Shown here piece by piece: positions 36,393 through 45,696 of a stretch of DNA of 64,000 nucleotides (position 1 is its first letter; each line of letters starts with the position of its first letter). Where the stretch lies: the NCBI GenBank assembly GCA_016125385.1, contig WGLV01000022.1, forward strand, positions 186,001 through 250,000. The letters are read 5' to 3'. The notes beneath the pieces are model-generated. The model ran no database searches. It was not told the origin of the DNA and saw only the letters and a list, made by a program, of their open reading frames with translations. A program made the translations under genes and the position numbers. Source of the DNA: a bacterium (GTDB lineage: Bacteria; Hinthialibacterota; Hinthialibacteria; Hinthialibacterales; Hinthialibacteraceae).

Positions 36393-38210
36393 ATGAGCGC
36401 ATGCCTGCGGTTGACTCAGCATTCAAAAAAAGACGAGCAACTTTCGAAAGAAGAACTCATTCAGGAAATTCATGCTTTGCGAAGCCGTGTCAACGAGCTG
36501 GAATTCAGTCAGACCAGTCTGGTTAACGCTCCCGCGAAGTCCACTCCAACCCACATACTGGACCTTTTCGATCTGGAAGAAATTCAAACCGTACAAAACG
36601 CCTTTTCGGACGCGGTCGGAGTTACCTCGATTATAACCGACCACCAGGGGAATGAGATCACGCACGCCAGCAATGAGCTCTGCCTCTGTTCGTCCATGGT
36701 TCGTAAAACAGAGCAAGGCCGAAACCAGTGTCTGCTTAATCAGGAGGGGTTTCACATCGCCGGCGACGCCACGCATGAGATTCACGAATGCGTGAACGCC
36801 GGGCTGCTGGAAGGCGTCGCACGCATATTCGCGGGACGCCTTCACATCGGAAACTGGATCGTTGGCAAGGTTCGCGACGAGAACGAAGATATTGAGTCGC
36901 TGGTGGAAGCGGGAATGAGCCTGGGATTCGACGAAAACCTGGTGCGCGAATCTCTGCTGATGACGCCCGCGATGTCTCGTGCGGGATTTGAGCGGATCTG
37001 CAAAGCGCTTCATGTATTTTCACAACAGCTGTCTGAGATGGCTTTGCAGCGATTGCAGATGAGGAAAGCGATTCAATCGATTCGCGTCGCGGAATCATTA
37101 CGAATCGAAAATGAAAACCAGTACAGCAAATTGTTTCAGGCGGCGCTGGAAGCGGTGTTTCTTTTCGATTGCGAGTCGCTGAAGATTCTGCAGGCGAATA
37201 CCGCCGCAATCAAAATGTATGGTTATTCGCTGGAAGAAATAACGGAAATGACGGTTGACGAACTTTCAAGCGAACCTGAACAGACCCGTTTGTCTTTTAC
37301 GTTGCGACGCACGAAAATTCCTCTGCGGTATCATCGCAAAAAAGACGGGGCGCCTTTTCCTATCGAAGGCTTTTTGTCGTTTTTTGAACTGGGCGGGCGA
37401 GAAGTCGCGATTGGAATCGCCCGAGACGTCAGCGATCGGCTTCGGATGGAAGAGCAATTGAGGCATTCTCAGAAGATGGAAGCGATCGGGCGGCTGGCCG
37501 GCGGCGTGGCGCACGATTTCAACAATCTTCTTTCAGGAGTAATCGGTCATCTGTACCTGGCCGAAAGCGCATCCGGCGAGGGAGGCACGCATTCGATTCA
37601 GCAGGCTCGTAAATCGGCGGATCGATGCGCCGAACTGGTTCAGCAGTTGTTGGTCTTTGGACGGCGGGTTGAGTTAAACCGGCAAACCACCGATCTGACG
37701 GCTCTGGCGGAAGACGCGGCCGCGACGGCGCGAGCGACGCTCGATCAACGCATCCGGCTGGAAGTCGAGCCAGCCGGACCCATCGTATTATCCTGCGATG
37801 AAACCAAGGTGCATTCCGTTCTGTTGAATCTGATTAACAACGCCCGTGACGCCATTCTGGACGTGCTGAATGGATCGTTTTATCCGGAACGGATCCATGA
37901 TGAATTTCGAATCGAATTAGCGACTGGAACTGAAATGAAAACACCGCCGCATGTGAACGCGGATAACATTCCGCCATGTGAATACGCCTGCGTTTCGGTT
38001 TCTGATAACGGCAAGGGTATGGATCAGGCCACGAAAAGCCAGGCGTTTGAGCCCTTCTTTACCACCAAGCAGGTCGGCAAGGGGACGGGCCTCGGGCTGG
38101 CGAGCGCCTATGGCATCGTTCATCAGCACGACGGTTGGATCGAACTCGATTCGAGGCCGGGGATGGGGACCCGGTTTACTCTGTATTTTCCGTTGGGAGA
38201 GCTTGTCTGA
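36393..38210 (+). CDS. PocR-PAS histidine kinase
   Basis: The 605-residue protein starts with a short coiled region (10-35). A PocR ligand-binding domain follows (about 52-205), recognisable from LDLFDLEEIQTVQNAFSDAV and TSIITDHQGNEIT, with Cys residues near CLCSSM and QCLLNQ. Next are PAS (about 248-350) and a HisKA-type dimerisation helix with His374 in GGVAHDFNNLLSGVIGH. The HATPase has NLINNARDAI, DNGKGM and GTGLGLAS. PocR domains bind small molecules such as propanediol-type compounds. The kinase lacks transmembrane segments and a receiver, and no response regulator is adjacent. Confidence 0.92.
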   Translation: MSACLRLTQHSKKDEQLSKEELIQEIHALRSRVNELEFSQTSLVNAPAKSTPTHILDLFDLEEIQTVQNAFSDAVGVTSIITDHQGNEITHASNELCLCSSMVRKTEQGRNQCLLNQEGFHIAGDATHEIHECVNAGLLEGVARIFAGRLHIGNWIVGKVRDENEDIESLVEAGMSLGFDENLVRESLLMTPAMSRAGFERICKALHVFSQQLSEMALQRLQMRKAIQSIRVAESLRIENENQYSKLFQAALEAVFLFDCESLKILQANTAAIKMYGYSLEEITEMTVDELSSEPEQTRLSFTLRRTKIPLRYHRKKDGAPFPIEGFLSFFELGGREVAIGIARDVSDRLRMEEQLRHSQKMEAIGRLAGGVAHDFNNLLSGVIGHLYLAESASGEGGTHSIQQARKSADRCAELVQQLLVFGRRVELNRQTTDLTALAEDAAATARATLDQRIRLEVEPAGPIVLSCDETKVHSVLLNLINNARDAILDVLNGSFYPERIHDEFRIELATGTEMKTPPHVNADNIPPCEYACVSVSDNGKGMDQATKSQAFEPFFTTKQVGKGTGLGLASAYGIVHQHDGWIELDSRPGMGTRFTLYFPLGELV

Positions 38211-38323
38211 TCGCGATCATCGTTCCGGCCCCGTCTTGACCCTCCCAAGGCGGGCGGGTACTCTGCAAAGCGTACCGGCCCTGCCGGTTGATGCCTGAAA
38301 GAGACCCTGTACCGGGAGGCGGA

Positions 38324-39334
38324 ATGGTTACGCAAACCCCCAACGCAACCGCATCGAGCGACGTGGAAGCGGTCAATCGCATTCACCAGAGCAAAGATCG
38401 GATTCTTGCGGAAATTTCGAAAGCCATCGTCGGTCAGAAGCCGGTGATCGAAGAACTGCTGATCTGCCTGTTCGCGGGTGGACACGCCCTGCTGGTGGGC
38501 GTGCCGGGGTTGGCGAAGACCACGCTGATCCGAACGTTTTCCGATATTCTCGACCTCAAGTTCCGCCGGATTCAGTTTACGCCCGACCTGATGCCCTCCG
38601 ACATCACCGGCACGGAAGTCATGCAGGAAGACCGTTCGACCGGCGAGAGAGTGTTCCGGTTTATTCAGGGCCCGCTGTTCGCCAATATCATTCTTGCCGA
38701 CGAAATCAACCGCACGCCGCCCAAGACGCAAGCCGCCCTGCTGGAAGCCATGCAGGAGCAACGCGTGACGGTGAGCGGCGTCGATTACCCCATCGCGCCG
38801 CCGTTTTTCGTGCTGGCAACGCAGAACCCCATCGAACAGGAAGGCACCTACCCGCTGCCTGAAGCGCAACTCGACCGCTTTATGTATCAGATCAACATCG
38901 ATTATCCCGAAGTGGATGATGAGGTGGAAATCGTCAAGAACACCACGTCGGCGTACAAGGCATCGCCGGAAAAGGTGTTGAGCGGCGATGAGATATTAAG
39001 CATTCAGGACCTCGTTCGCCGCGCGCCGGCTTCAGACCAGGTGATCAAATACGCGGTGCAGCTGGTCAAGGCGACGCGTCCGGGGACGTCGGAGGTCGAA
39101 CCAGTAAAGCGGTACGTCTCATGGGGAGCGGGGCCGCGAGCTTCGCAATACCTGATTCTGTCAGGCAAGGTCAGGGCGATTCTGGATGGACGTTACAGCG
39201 TGTCGGAGGAGGACGTGCGCGCCTGCGCCGCTTCAACGCTGCGGCATCGCATCATGACCAATTACCGCGCGGAAGCGGACCGGGTGGACGTTCATCAGAT
39301 CATCCAGGAGATCGTCGAGTCGCTGAGTTCCTGA
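38324..39334 (+). CDS. moxR: MoxR-family AAA+ ATPase
   Basis: The 336-residue ATPase has P-loop GVPGLAKTT, Walker B ILADEINRTPPK, sensor 1 ATQNPIEQEG, and the lid region ending ALLEAM/LRHRIMTNY. MoxR proteins are chaperone-like ATPases that usually act with DUF58 and von Willebrand (VWA) proteins in complex maturation or metal insertion. No such partner is next to it; it is bounded by a terminator downstream. The start at 38324 is backed by GGGAGG just upstream; a start at 38288 would add a Pro-rich leader. Confidence 0.95.
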   Translation: MVTQTPNATASSDVEAVNRIHQSKDRILAEISKAIVGQKPVIEELLICLFAGGHALLVGVPGLAKTTLIRTFSDILDLKFRRIQFTPDLMPSDITGTEVMQEDRSTGERVFRFIQGPLFANIILADEINRTPPKTQAALLEAMQEQRVTVSGVDYPIAPPFFVLATQNPIEQEGTYPLPEAQLDRFMYQINIDYPEVDDEVEIVKNTTSAYKASPEKVLSGDEILSIQDLVRRAPASDQVIKYAVQLVKATRPGTSEVEPVKRYVSWGAGPRASQYLILSGKVRAILDGRYSVSEEDVRACAASTLRHRIMTNYRAEADRVDVHQIIQEIVESLSS

Positions 39335-39364
39335 TCGAGCGCGACATGTTGACGGAAAAACATC

Positions 39365-39392
39365 CGGGGCGGCGATTAGCCGCCCCGTTTTT
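39365..39392 (+). terminator. Rho-independent terminator after moxR
   Basis: The nine-base stem CGGGGCGGC and GCCGCCCCG closes a five-base loop and runs into TTTTT, 30 bases after the moxR stop. Confidence 0.93.
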
Positions 39393-39466
39393 AATTTATG
39401 CCGATTGTCAATGAAGGAAGACCGGATACAATCTTGAAAATCTCCGGGGGGGGATTTTATTTCTCA

Positions 39467-40690
39467 ATGAAATCATCTTGGAAATTTCAACATTCGTTCA
39501 GTGTTTTTTTTACGCTTCAAGCGGGAATGCTTCTTGTTTCGTTCGTGTTGTTGTTTTTTGTTATCTATCTGGTTCGACACGAGATGCGCGACGAGGCATT
39601 GGTGTTCGCCCGAGAGAAATCATTAATTTTGCTCGACCGCAATCTCGCAACCCACTCGTACTTTTCAAACGTGTTGAAACCGGCGGTTTTTGAAGCCACG
39701 AAAACCACTCAAAATTCCGATTATTTCGATCCGGTATGGATGTCATCAACGTACGTTGTGCGTGAAGTCGACAAGATTTTTCGCAACCTATCCAGCGAAG
39801 ATTATTATTACAAGGAATGCGCGATCAACGCCCGCCATCCCGAAAATGAAGCGGATCCATTTGAACGCGATTTTTTAAATCGACTCAATGCTTCTGAAGT
39901 TGAAGATGAAATTCATGGTGTGCGAGAGATTGATGGCAAACCTTACTTTTATGTGTTGAAGCGCGGCGAAACGATGGCCTCGTCCTGCATGATCTGTTAC
40001 GATCAACCTGACATGGCGCCAGCGGGGTTGGTCGGTATTTATGGTCCAGACCGGAGTTTTCATCGGAATGTGAACGATGTTGTATCAGCGATATCGATTC
40101 GAATTCCCCTGCAGGACGCATTCTCTTCCGCACAGCGGTTTACGAATTATCTGTACGCGCTTTTCGCGGCGATCATCTTTGTGTTGTTCGCGGCGCAATT
40201 TTATTTAACCCGGAAACTGCTGTTAAATCCGATCAAGAAACTTCAGAGTGAAGCCGCTGGAATCGTCACCGATCAATCCAGATTGGGGCATGCGATCGAA
40301 TTACCCCCAGGCCGTGAATTAAAGGATCTCACTTCGGCGTTCAACTCGCTATCGCTCTATCTGAGGAAAGAGATCGATACCCGCGAGGGGATCATTCAGG
40401 AGCGAATGGGCGATCTGATGTCGCTGAACGAACGTTTGAAAATAGAAATCGAAAAACGGCGATCGGTTGAAAACGAACAGCATCACCTGATCCATGAGTT
40501 GCAAGCGGCTTTGTCGAAAGTCAAATTGTTAAGCGGCTTTCTTCCGATCTGCGCTTCCTGCAAAAAAATCAGAAACGATAAAGGATATTGGCAGCAGATT
40601 GAGTCGTACATTCGCGATCACTCCAACGCCGAGTTCACTCATTCATTGTGTGAGGATTGCGTGAAAATTTACTTTCCCGAACAGTCCTGA
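39467..40690 (+). CDS. Membrane sensor with Tll0287-like domain, HAMP and C-terminal Cys-rich motif
   Basis: The 407-residue protein has two transmembrane helices (about 13-37 and 227-248). The extracytoplasmic domain resembles Tll0287-like (DUF3365) sensors, as in RNLATHSYFSNVLKPAVFEA and the conserved segment ending SCMIC. Where c-type heme versions have C-x2-C-H this one has CMICY, so covalent heme with a His ligand is doubtful. A HAMP-like region (LNPIKKLQSEAAGI) and a coiled coil follow. The C-terminus has PICASCKKIRNDKGYW and LCEDCVKIYFP, a Cys-rich motif common at the ends of PAS and receiver proteins. No kinase or cyclase output is present. The start at 39467 places the first helix correctly. 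Confidence 0.75.
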   Translation: MKSSWKFQHSFSVFFTLQAGMLLVSFVLLFFVIYLVRHEMRDEALVFAREKSLILLDRNLATHSYFSNVLKPAVFEATKTTQNSDYFDPVWMSSTYVVREVDKIFRNLSSEDYYYKECAINARHPENEADPFERDFLNRLNASEVEDEIHGVREIDGKPYFYVLKRGETMASSCMICYDQPDMAPAGLVGIYGPDRSFHRNVNDVVSAISIRIPLQDAFSSAQRFTNYLYALFAAIIFVLFAAQFYLTRKLLLNPIKKLQSEAAGIVTDQSRLGHAIELPPGRELKDLTSAFNSLSLYLRKEIDTREGIIQERMGDLMSLNERLKIEIEKRRSVENEQHHLIHELQAALSKVKLLSGFLPICASCKKIRNDKGYWQQIESYIRDHSNAEFTHSLCEDCVKIYFPEQS

Positions 40691-40969
40691 TTTTCCCGCC
40701 AAAGCGTAGTGGATAACCTTCCAGACAATTTTTCTATTCGTGACCTTTTTGTGAATTCACGGTTGGGTTGTGAAATCACGGCGATTCGCGTTAAAATTAC
40801 ACTTTGTGCAATATGCCCGGCCGTTACGTGGTTCTTTGTAACTATCTGTATTTTATATTGTTATGGCGGGTGGGAGGATAAGTTCGCGCTTCAGGTCATC
40901 ATGGCAAGGGTGTTGCATAGTTGAATGGCTACCACAGCCGGAAACGGTTGGCGATAAAGGACTGAATCG

Positions 40970-42673
40970 ATGAAGAAAAATCCGGGCACGGTAGGACGGC
41001 GTTACGGCGAGTTGCTTCGGTCGCTGGACCTGATCCAGGCCGACGACATTAACCGCGCGATCGCCCTGCAGGATAAATCGGGCAAGAATCTCGACACCAT
41101 TCTGGTCGACAACGGCATGGTGGATGAAGTTCAGATGCTGGACGCGCTATCTCAGCATCTCGGCATGGAAACGGTCGACGTCAAGAACATCCAGCTGACT
41201 CCCGAGATTCTGCAGGAAGTGCCGATCCGTTTCGTCCATCGTTTTAACATTCTGCCGATCGAACGCCGGGGCGACACGTTGCGCATCGCGACCGGCGATC
41301 CGCTCAATTTCAACTCGATGGACGATCTGCGGTTGTTGCTCAAGTGCGACATCGAGCCGATGATCGCGCCCAGCGACGATATTCAAGCGGCGATCAAGAA
41401 ATATTACGGCATCGGCGCCGACACCATGGACAGCATGATGGAGGCTTCGGGCGAAGAAGAGGCGAAAGGCCCCGATGAATCCAACATCGAGGAACTCTCG
41501 GAAGACGCTTCGATTATCCGGTTCGTCAACCAGATCATGATGGAGGCCGTCGCCGACCGCGCGACCGACATTCACTTCGAGCCCTTTGAAGAAGAACTGC
41601 GAATCCGCTATCGCATCGACGGTCTGTTGTACGAGGCGGCGATTCCACCATCGATCCGGCGGTACCAGGCGGCGGTGATCTCGCGTATCAAGATCATGGC
41701 CGACATGAACATCGCCGAGAAACGGCTTCCGCAGGACGGACGCATCAACGTAAAGGTGGGCGGGGCGGAATTCGACCTGCGCGTTTCGACGATTCCGACG
41801 CCGTGGGGCGAGAGCATCGTCATCCGTATTCTGAACCGCGACAGCACGATCTTCGATCTGAAGCAACTGGGCTTCGACGATTATTCGCTGACGAAATTCA
41901 ACAACCTGATCAGCAAGCCGCACGGCATCATTCTGGTGACCGGGCCGACGGGAAGCGGAAAGACCACCACGCTGTACGCGACGCTCTCTCAGCTCAACCA
42001 GATGGACGTGAAGATTCTCACCATCGAAGAGCCGATCGAATATCACCTGCACGGCATCGTTCAGGTTCAGGTCATATCAAAAATCGGATTAACCTTCGCC
42101 AGCGTCCTGCGTTCGTTTCTGCGTCAGGACCCCGACATTATTCTCGTCGGCGAAACCCGCGACCACGAAACCGCCGAGATCGCCATTCAGGCGGCGCTGA
42201 CCGGACACCTGGTTTTCACCACACTTCACACCAACGATGCGCCGGGCGCGATCACGCGTCTGGTCGATATGAAGGTGGAACCTTATCTGGTGTCGTCGTC
42301 AGTGATCGGGGTGGTGGCGCAGCGTCTGATGCGGCGCATCTGCCCCAACTGCAAAGAGGAATACCAGCCCGAACACGACATGTTGCAGGGGCTGGGGCTG
42401 GCCGAGCCGCAATACGCGGACGCGAAGTATTATCACGGGCGCGGTTGTGAAAACTGCAAATTTCTCGGCTATCGCGGGCGGACGGCGATTTATGAAATCT
42501 TTGAAATGACCGAGCCGCTGCGCGAACTGACCGTTCAGCGCGTGCCGGCCAGCAAGATCAAGCGGCTGGCGCTGGAAGAAGGCATGAAAACGCTGCGCGC
42601 CAGCGCACTCGAAAAGGTACACCAGGGCGAATCGACCATAGAAGAATTGTTGCGCGTGACGCAGGAATGGTAA
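40970..42673 (+). CDS. gspE: Type II secretion ATPase GspE (PilB-like)
   Basis: The 567-residue ATPase has an N-terminal MshEN-type region (1-150) and a linker rich in Glu. The ATPase core has P-loop GPTGSGKT (Lys331), the Asp box IEEPIEYHLHGIVQVQV, Walker B PDIILVGETRD and the His box LVFTTLHTNDA. A C-terminal zinc motif pairs CPNC and CENC. It powers pseudopilus assembly from the cytoplasm. The Arg-Asp box reads GETRD where GEIRD is usual. It is the first gene of a tightly packed operon with AAAGGA eight bases before the ATG. Confidence 0.96.
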   Translation: MKKNPGTVGRRYGELLRSLDLIQADDINRAIALQDKSGKNLDTILVDNGMVDEVQMLDALSQHLGMETVDVKNIQLTPEILQEVPIRFVHRFNILPIERRGDTLRIATGDPLNFNSMDDLRLLLKCDIEPMIAPSDDIQAAIKKYYGIGADTMDSMMEASGEEEAKGPDESNIEELSEDASIIRFVNQIMMEAVADRATDIHFEPFEEELRIRYRIDGLLYEAAIPPSIRRYQAAVISRIKIMADMNIAEKRLPQDGRINVKVGGAEFDLRVSTIPTPWGESIVIRILNRDSTIFDLKQLGFDDYSLTKFNNLISKPHGIILVTGPTGSGKTTTLYATLSQLNQMDVKILTIEEPIEYHLHGIVQVQVISKIGLTFASVLRSFLRQDPDIILVGETRDHETAEIAIQAALTGHLVFTTLHTNDAPGAITRLVDMKVEPYLVSSSVIGVVAQRLMRRICPNCKEEYQPEHDMLQGLGLAEPQYADAKYYHGRGCENCKFLGYRGRTAIYEIFEMTEPLRELTVQRVPASKIKRLALEEGMKTLRASALEKVHQGESTIEELLRVTQEW

Positions 42674-42725
42674 CGCGCGGCTCAGGCTGAACCCGGCGAG
42701 ACGCCCGCCGAATAAAGGAACGCGG

Positions 42726-43937
42726 ATGCAGTATCGATACAAAGCGAAAAAGTTGAGCGGTGAAGTGATTGAAGGCGTACTGGAAGCCGACAATCGCAAA
42801 CTGGTCATCAACCAGCTGCAGAAGATGCAGGTGTTTCCGCTGACGGTGGAGGAACTGCGCGGCGGGAAGGGATTGAACAAGGAGATCTCTCTGGCCGCGA
42901 TCTGGGGCGTGTCGGCGAAAGACGTCACTACCTTCAGCCGCCAGATGAGCGATCTGCTGCGATCGGGACTGCCGCTGGTGAGAAGCCTGATGGTCATCCG
43001 CCAGCAGACCGCCAACCCCAAGCTGGTCGAGATCATCAAAACCATTGAGTCGGACGTGTCGGGCGGTATGACTTTTTCCGACTCGCTGGGCAAACACCCG
43101 CGCACCTTCAGTTCGTTGTATTCCAGCATGGTGGCGGCGGGCGAGGCGGGCGGCATGCTCGATCAGGTCATGGAACGTCTCGCGCAGTTTCTGGAAAACG
43201 AACAGGAGACGCGCAGCCGGATCATCTCGGCGATGACGTATCCCGCCTTCATGGTCTTCGTCTGCATCAGCGTCATCATCGTTCTGTTTCTGGTGGTGGT
43301 GCCGAACTTCAAACAGATGTTCGACGACATGGACGTCGACCTGCCGATGTCGACGCAGGTTCTGCTGGGGTTCAGCGGATTCGTCAGCACGTACTGGTGG
43401 GTCGCGCCGCTGGTGATCGTTCCTCTGGTGCTGGCGTTTCGTTCGTTTATCAAAACGAAAGAAGGCCGGTTGCTGTGGGACGGGCTGAAGCTGAACGTCC
43501 CGCTGATCGGGGAACTGATCCGCAAGCGGGAGATCGCCAAGTTCGGCCGTACGCTGGGCACGCTGTTGCAGAACGGCGTCGCGATTCTGAAGGCGCTCGA
43601 CATCACCGAACGCGTGATCTCAAACGGCGTCTTGAAGCAGGAGATTGAAGTCTTCAAAGATAAAATCAAAGAAGGCGAGAAACTCTCGACCCGCATGGGG
43701 AACTGTGGATTGTTTCCCCCGGTGGCGGTCAACATGGTGGCCGTCGGCGAGGAGACGGGCTCGATGGAGGTCACGCTGCAACGCGTGGCGGACGCCTTTG
43801 AAGGCGAGACGGACCGCGTGATCAAGACCATCACCACCGTGATCGAACCCATGATGATCGTGGTGATGGCGCTGATCGTCGGCTTTATCGTATTTGCGAT
43901 GATTATGCCGATCTTCGCGATTTCACAGAATATATAA
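42726..43937 (+). CDS. gspF: Type II secretion inner-membrane platform GspF
   Basis: The 403-residue protein has the standard GspF/PilC layout: a leading YKAKKLSGEVIEG motif, two repeated cytoplasmic domains (FSRQMSDLLRSGLPL and FGRTLGTLLQNGVAI) and three transmembrane helices (about 170-195, 222-240, 372-395). It anchors the ATPase and guides pseudopilin addition. It lies 52 bases after gspE in the same operon. Confidence 0.96.
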   Translation: MQYRYKAKKLSGEVIEGVLEADNRKLVINQLQKMQVFPLTVEELRGGKGLNKEISLAAIWGVSAKDVTTFSRQMSDLLRSGLPLVRSLMVIRQQTANPKLVEIIKTIESDVSGGMTFSDSLGKHPRTFSSLYSSMVAAGEAGGMLDQVMERLAQFLENEQETRSRIISAMTYPAFMVFVCISVIIVLFLVVVPNFKQMFDDMDVDLPMSTQVLLGFSGFVSTYWWVAPLVIVPLVLAFRSFIKTKEGRLLWDGLKLNVPLIGELIRKREIAKFGRTLGTLLQNGVAILKALDITERVISNGVLKQEIEVFKDKIKEGEKLSTRMGNCGLFPPVAVNMVAVGEETGSMEVTLQRVADAFEGETDRVIKTITTVIEPMMIVVMALIVGFIVFAMIMPIFAISQNI

Positions 43938-44008
43938 CCGGCGTAGCGGGAGGCCGCGCGCCGGCGCAACGGATTTTTCTCATTTCATCTTGCGTTGGAG
44001 GAAACGAC

Positions 44009-44440
44009 ATGAAGACAGTCAGACGAGAACGGGAAAACGCTTTTACGCTGGTGGAACTGCTGCTGGTGGTCACCATCATCGGCATTCTGGCGGGCGCGGT
44101 TCTGGTGAACATCGGCGGCCAGACCGAAAAGGCCAAGATCACGCGCGCCAAAAGCGACATCTCCACCATCGAGACCGCGTTAAACCTGTACGAGATTCAG
44201 ATCGGGCAGTATCCGACCACCGACCAGGGTTTGCAGGCGTTGATCGAAGACCCGGGCGGAGTGGAAGGATGGAACAAGCCGTTTCTGAACAAAAAGAACT
44301 TCAGGGACCCGTGGGGCAACGATTACCGCTACCGCATTCCCGGCAGCCAGGGCATTAACTTCGACCTGTACAGCACCGGACCCGATGGACAGGAAGGCAC
44401 TGACGACGACATCGGCAACTGGGAGAAGGAAAGCGCGTAA
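44009..44440 (+). CDS. gspG: Major pseudopilin GspG
   Basis: The 143-residue pseudopilin has a short basic leader and a hydrophobic helix with Glu16 at position +5 (FTLVELLLVVTIIGIL). The C-terminal region GNDYRYRIPGSQG with FDLYSTGPDGQEGTDDDIGN is the calcium-binding GspG signature. The residue before the predicted cleavage site is Ala11, not the usual Gly. The product polymerises into the pseudopilus. GGAGG sits shortly before the start. Confidence 0.95.
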   Translation: MKTVRRERENAFTLVELLLVVTIIGILAGAVLVNIGGQTEKAKITRAKSDISTIETALNLYEIQIGQYPTTDQGLQALIEDPGGVEGWNKPFLNKKNFRDPWGNDYRYRIPGSQGINFDLYSTGPDGQEGTDDDIGNWEKESA

Positions 44441-44522
44441 TCGGCGCGAAGTTTGAATCGAAACCATGACGATCGCCGCCGCGCGCAACGGCGCGCGGCG
44501 GCGGCAAACCCGGGAGCAAGGA

Positions 44523-45152
44523 ATGAATCGCGCGGCGAAGGCCGGTTTTACGCTGATTGAGCTGATGGTGGTGGTCACGCTGATGTTGCTGATGACCGCG
44601 ATCGGCGTTCCCAGTTTCCGCGGATTGTATGAACGCAGCGCGTTGCAGGGCGCGGCGAAGGAATTCGCCGACGCGTTGCGCTACGCGCAGCAGCGGGCGA
44701 TTCTCGAACGCAACCCTATCCGGCTGGTGATGGACGTGGAGAAGCAGACCTTCTGGGTGCCCGTCGAGCAGGATTCGGAACGCCGTCATTACAGCTCACG
44801 ATCGCGCCGTTCATCGATGGCGCACCGCTCGTCGCGCGGCGGGCGGGAACGGGTTCGCGAAGTGAAAGCCGTCGGATCGCAACTGCCACCCGGATTCATT
44901 TTCGAATTCGTCTACAAGGTGGCCGAGGATGATGAAATCCGCCGGGGAGAAGGGGAGATCACCTTCTATCCGGACGGATCGGCGGACGCGGCGTATATCA
45001 CGATTCTTCGCACCGCGAAGGAACGCGAAGACGAAAGCCGGTATTTTATCAAGATCGACGCCGCCACCGGCATGATCAAGACGCAGGAAGGCCGCACCAA
45101 TCAGGACGGCGAGGATTTTTACCGGGGCGTGACGGATTGGAGTTATCGCTGA
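44523..45152 (+). CDS. gspH: Minor pseudopilin GspH-like
   Basis: The 209-residue protein has a normal prepilin site, Gly8-Phe9 (AGFTLIEL, Glu13), one hydrophobic helix and a GspH-type beta domain. A basic Arg/Ser insert (YSSRSRRSSMAHRSSRGGR, about residues 93-111) is unusual and probably a disordered loop. The ATG at 44523 has GGGAG upstream; an in-frame ATG at 44466 would place a basic leader of 27 residues before the cleavage Gly and is less likely. Confidence 0.88.
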   Translation: MNRAAKAGFTLIELMVVVTLMLLMTAIGVPSFRGLYERSALQGAAKEFADALRYAQQRAILERNPIRLVMDVEKQTFWVPVEQDSERRHYSSRSRRSSMAHRSSRGGRERVREVKAVGSQLPPGFIFEFVYKVAEDDEIRRGEGEITFYPDGSADAAYITILRTAKEREDESRYFIKIDAATGMIKTQEGRTNQDGEDFYRGVTDWSYR

Positions 45153-45159
45153 GAAGACT

Positions 45160-45696
45160 ATGAAAACGCGCGGACGAGAGGCCTATGTTCTGGTTGAAGT
45201 GCTGGCCGCGATGACGATTCTCGCCATCGCCGGCACGGTGCTGATGCGTTCGCTGCAAAACGCGATGGACGCCACGATGACGGTGCGGAAAATCACCAAG
45301 GCGATCTACCTGACCGAGACGAAGCTGAACGAGTTCAAGATTTCATATAACCACAAGGCCGGCGCCGATCTCGGCGAGTTTCGGGGCCGCTACAGCCAGC
45401 CGGGCGCGAGCGAATTTCAGTGGACCGCCTGGGTGGAAAACAACCGCGAGTATGACGCCTATGTCATCACCGTGACGACGACGTGGGGCGATCAAGGCGT
45501 GCGGCGGCGCCGGGGGCGATACCGCAACGACGCCTCGCAGGGATTTATGTTGAAGACGATGGTTCCCAAGGCGCGCATCAATGACGAACTGCTGTTCGGC
45601 GGCGGGCATGAGATTGGCTCGCGGCGGCGGGAATCGCGCGGGACGAGCCGTGAACGCGGAAGCCGGACCGGCGGGGTTCCTGGAGGCGGACTATGA
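45160..45696 (+). CDS. gspI: Minor pseudopilin GspI-like
   Basis: The 178-residue protein has a prepilin-type start REAYVLVEVLAAMTIL. The residue before the cleavage site is Ala8 and the first mature residue is Tyr9, both unusual; Glu13 at +5 is kept. The C-terminal 40 residues are basic and Gly/Arg-rich and may be disordered. In other systems GspI nucleates the tip complex with GspJ and GspK. The ATGA overlap with the next gene gives coupling. Confidence 0.85.
   Translation: MKTRGREAYVLVEVLAAMTILAIAGTVLMRSLQNAMDATMTVRKITKAIYLTETKLNEFKISYNHKAGADLGEFRGRYSQPGASEFQWTAWVENNREYDAYVITVTTTWGDQGVRRRRGRYRNDASQGFMLKTMVPKARINDELLFGGGHEIGSRRRESRGTSRERGSRTGGVPGGGL

Noticed and set aside
40709-40924. 71-codon plus-strand frame starting at GTG
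   Set aside because: No ribosome site, no recognisable sequence, in an AT-rich spacer before gspE.
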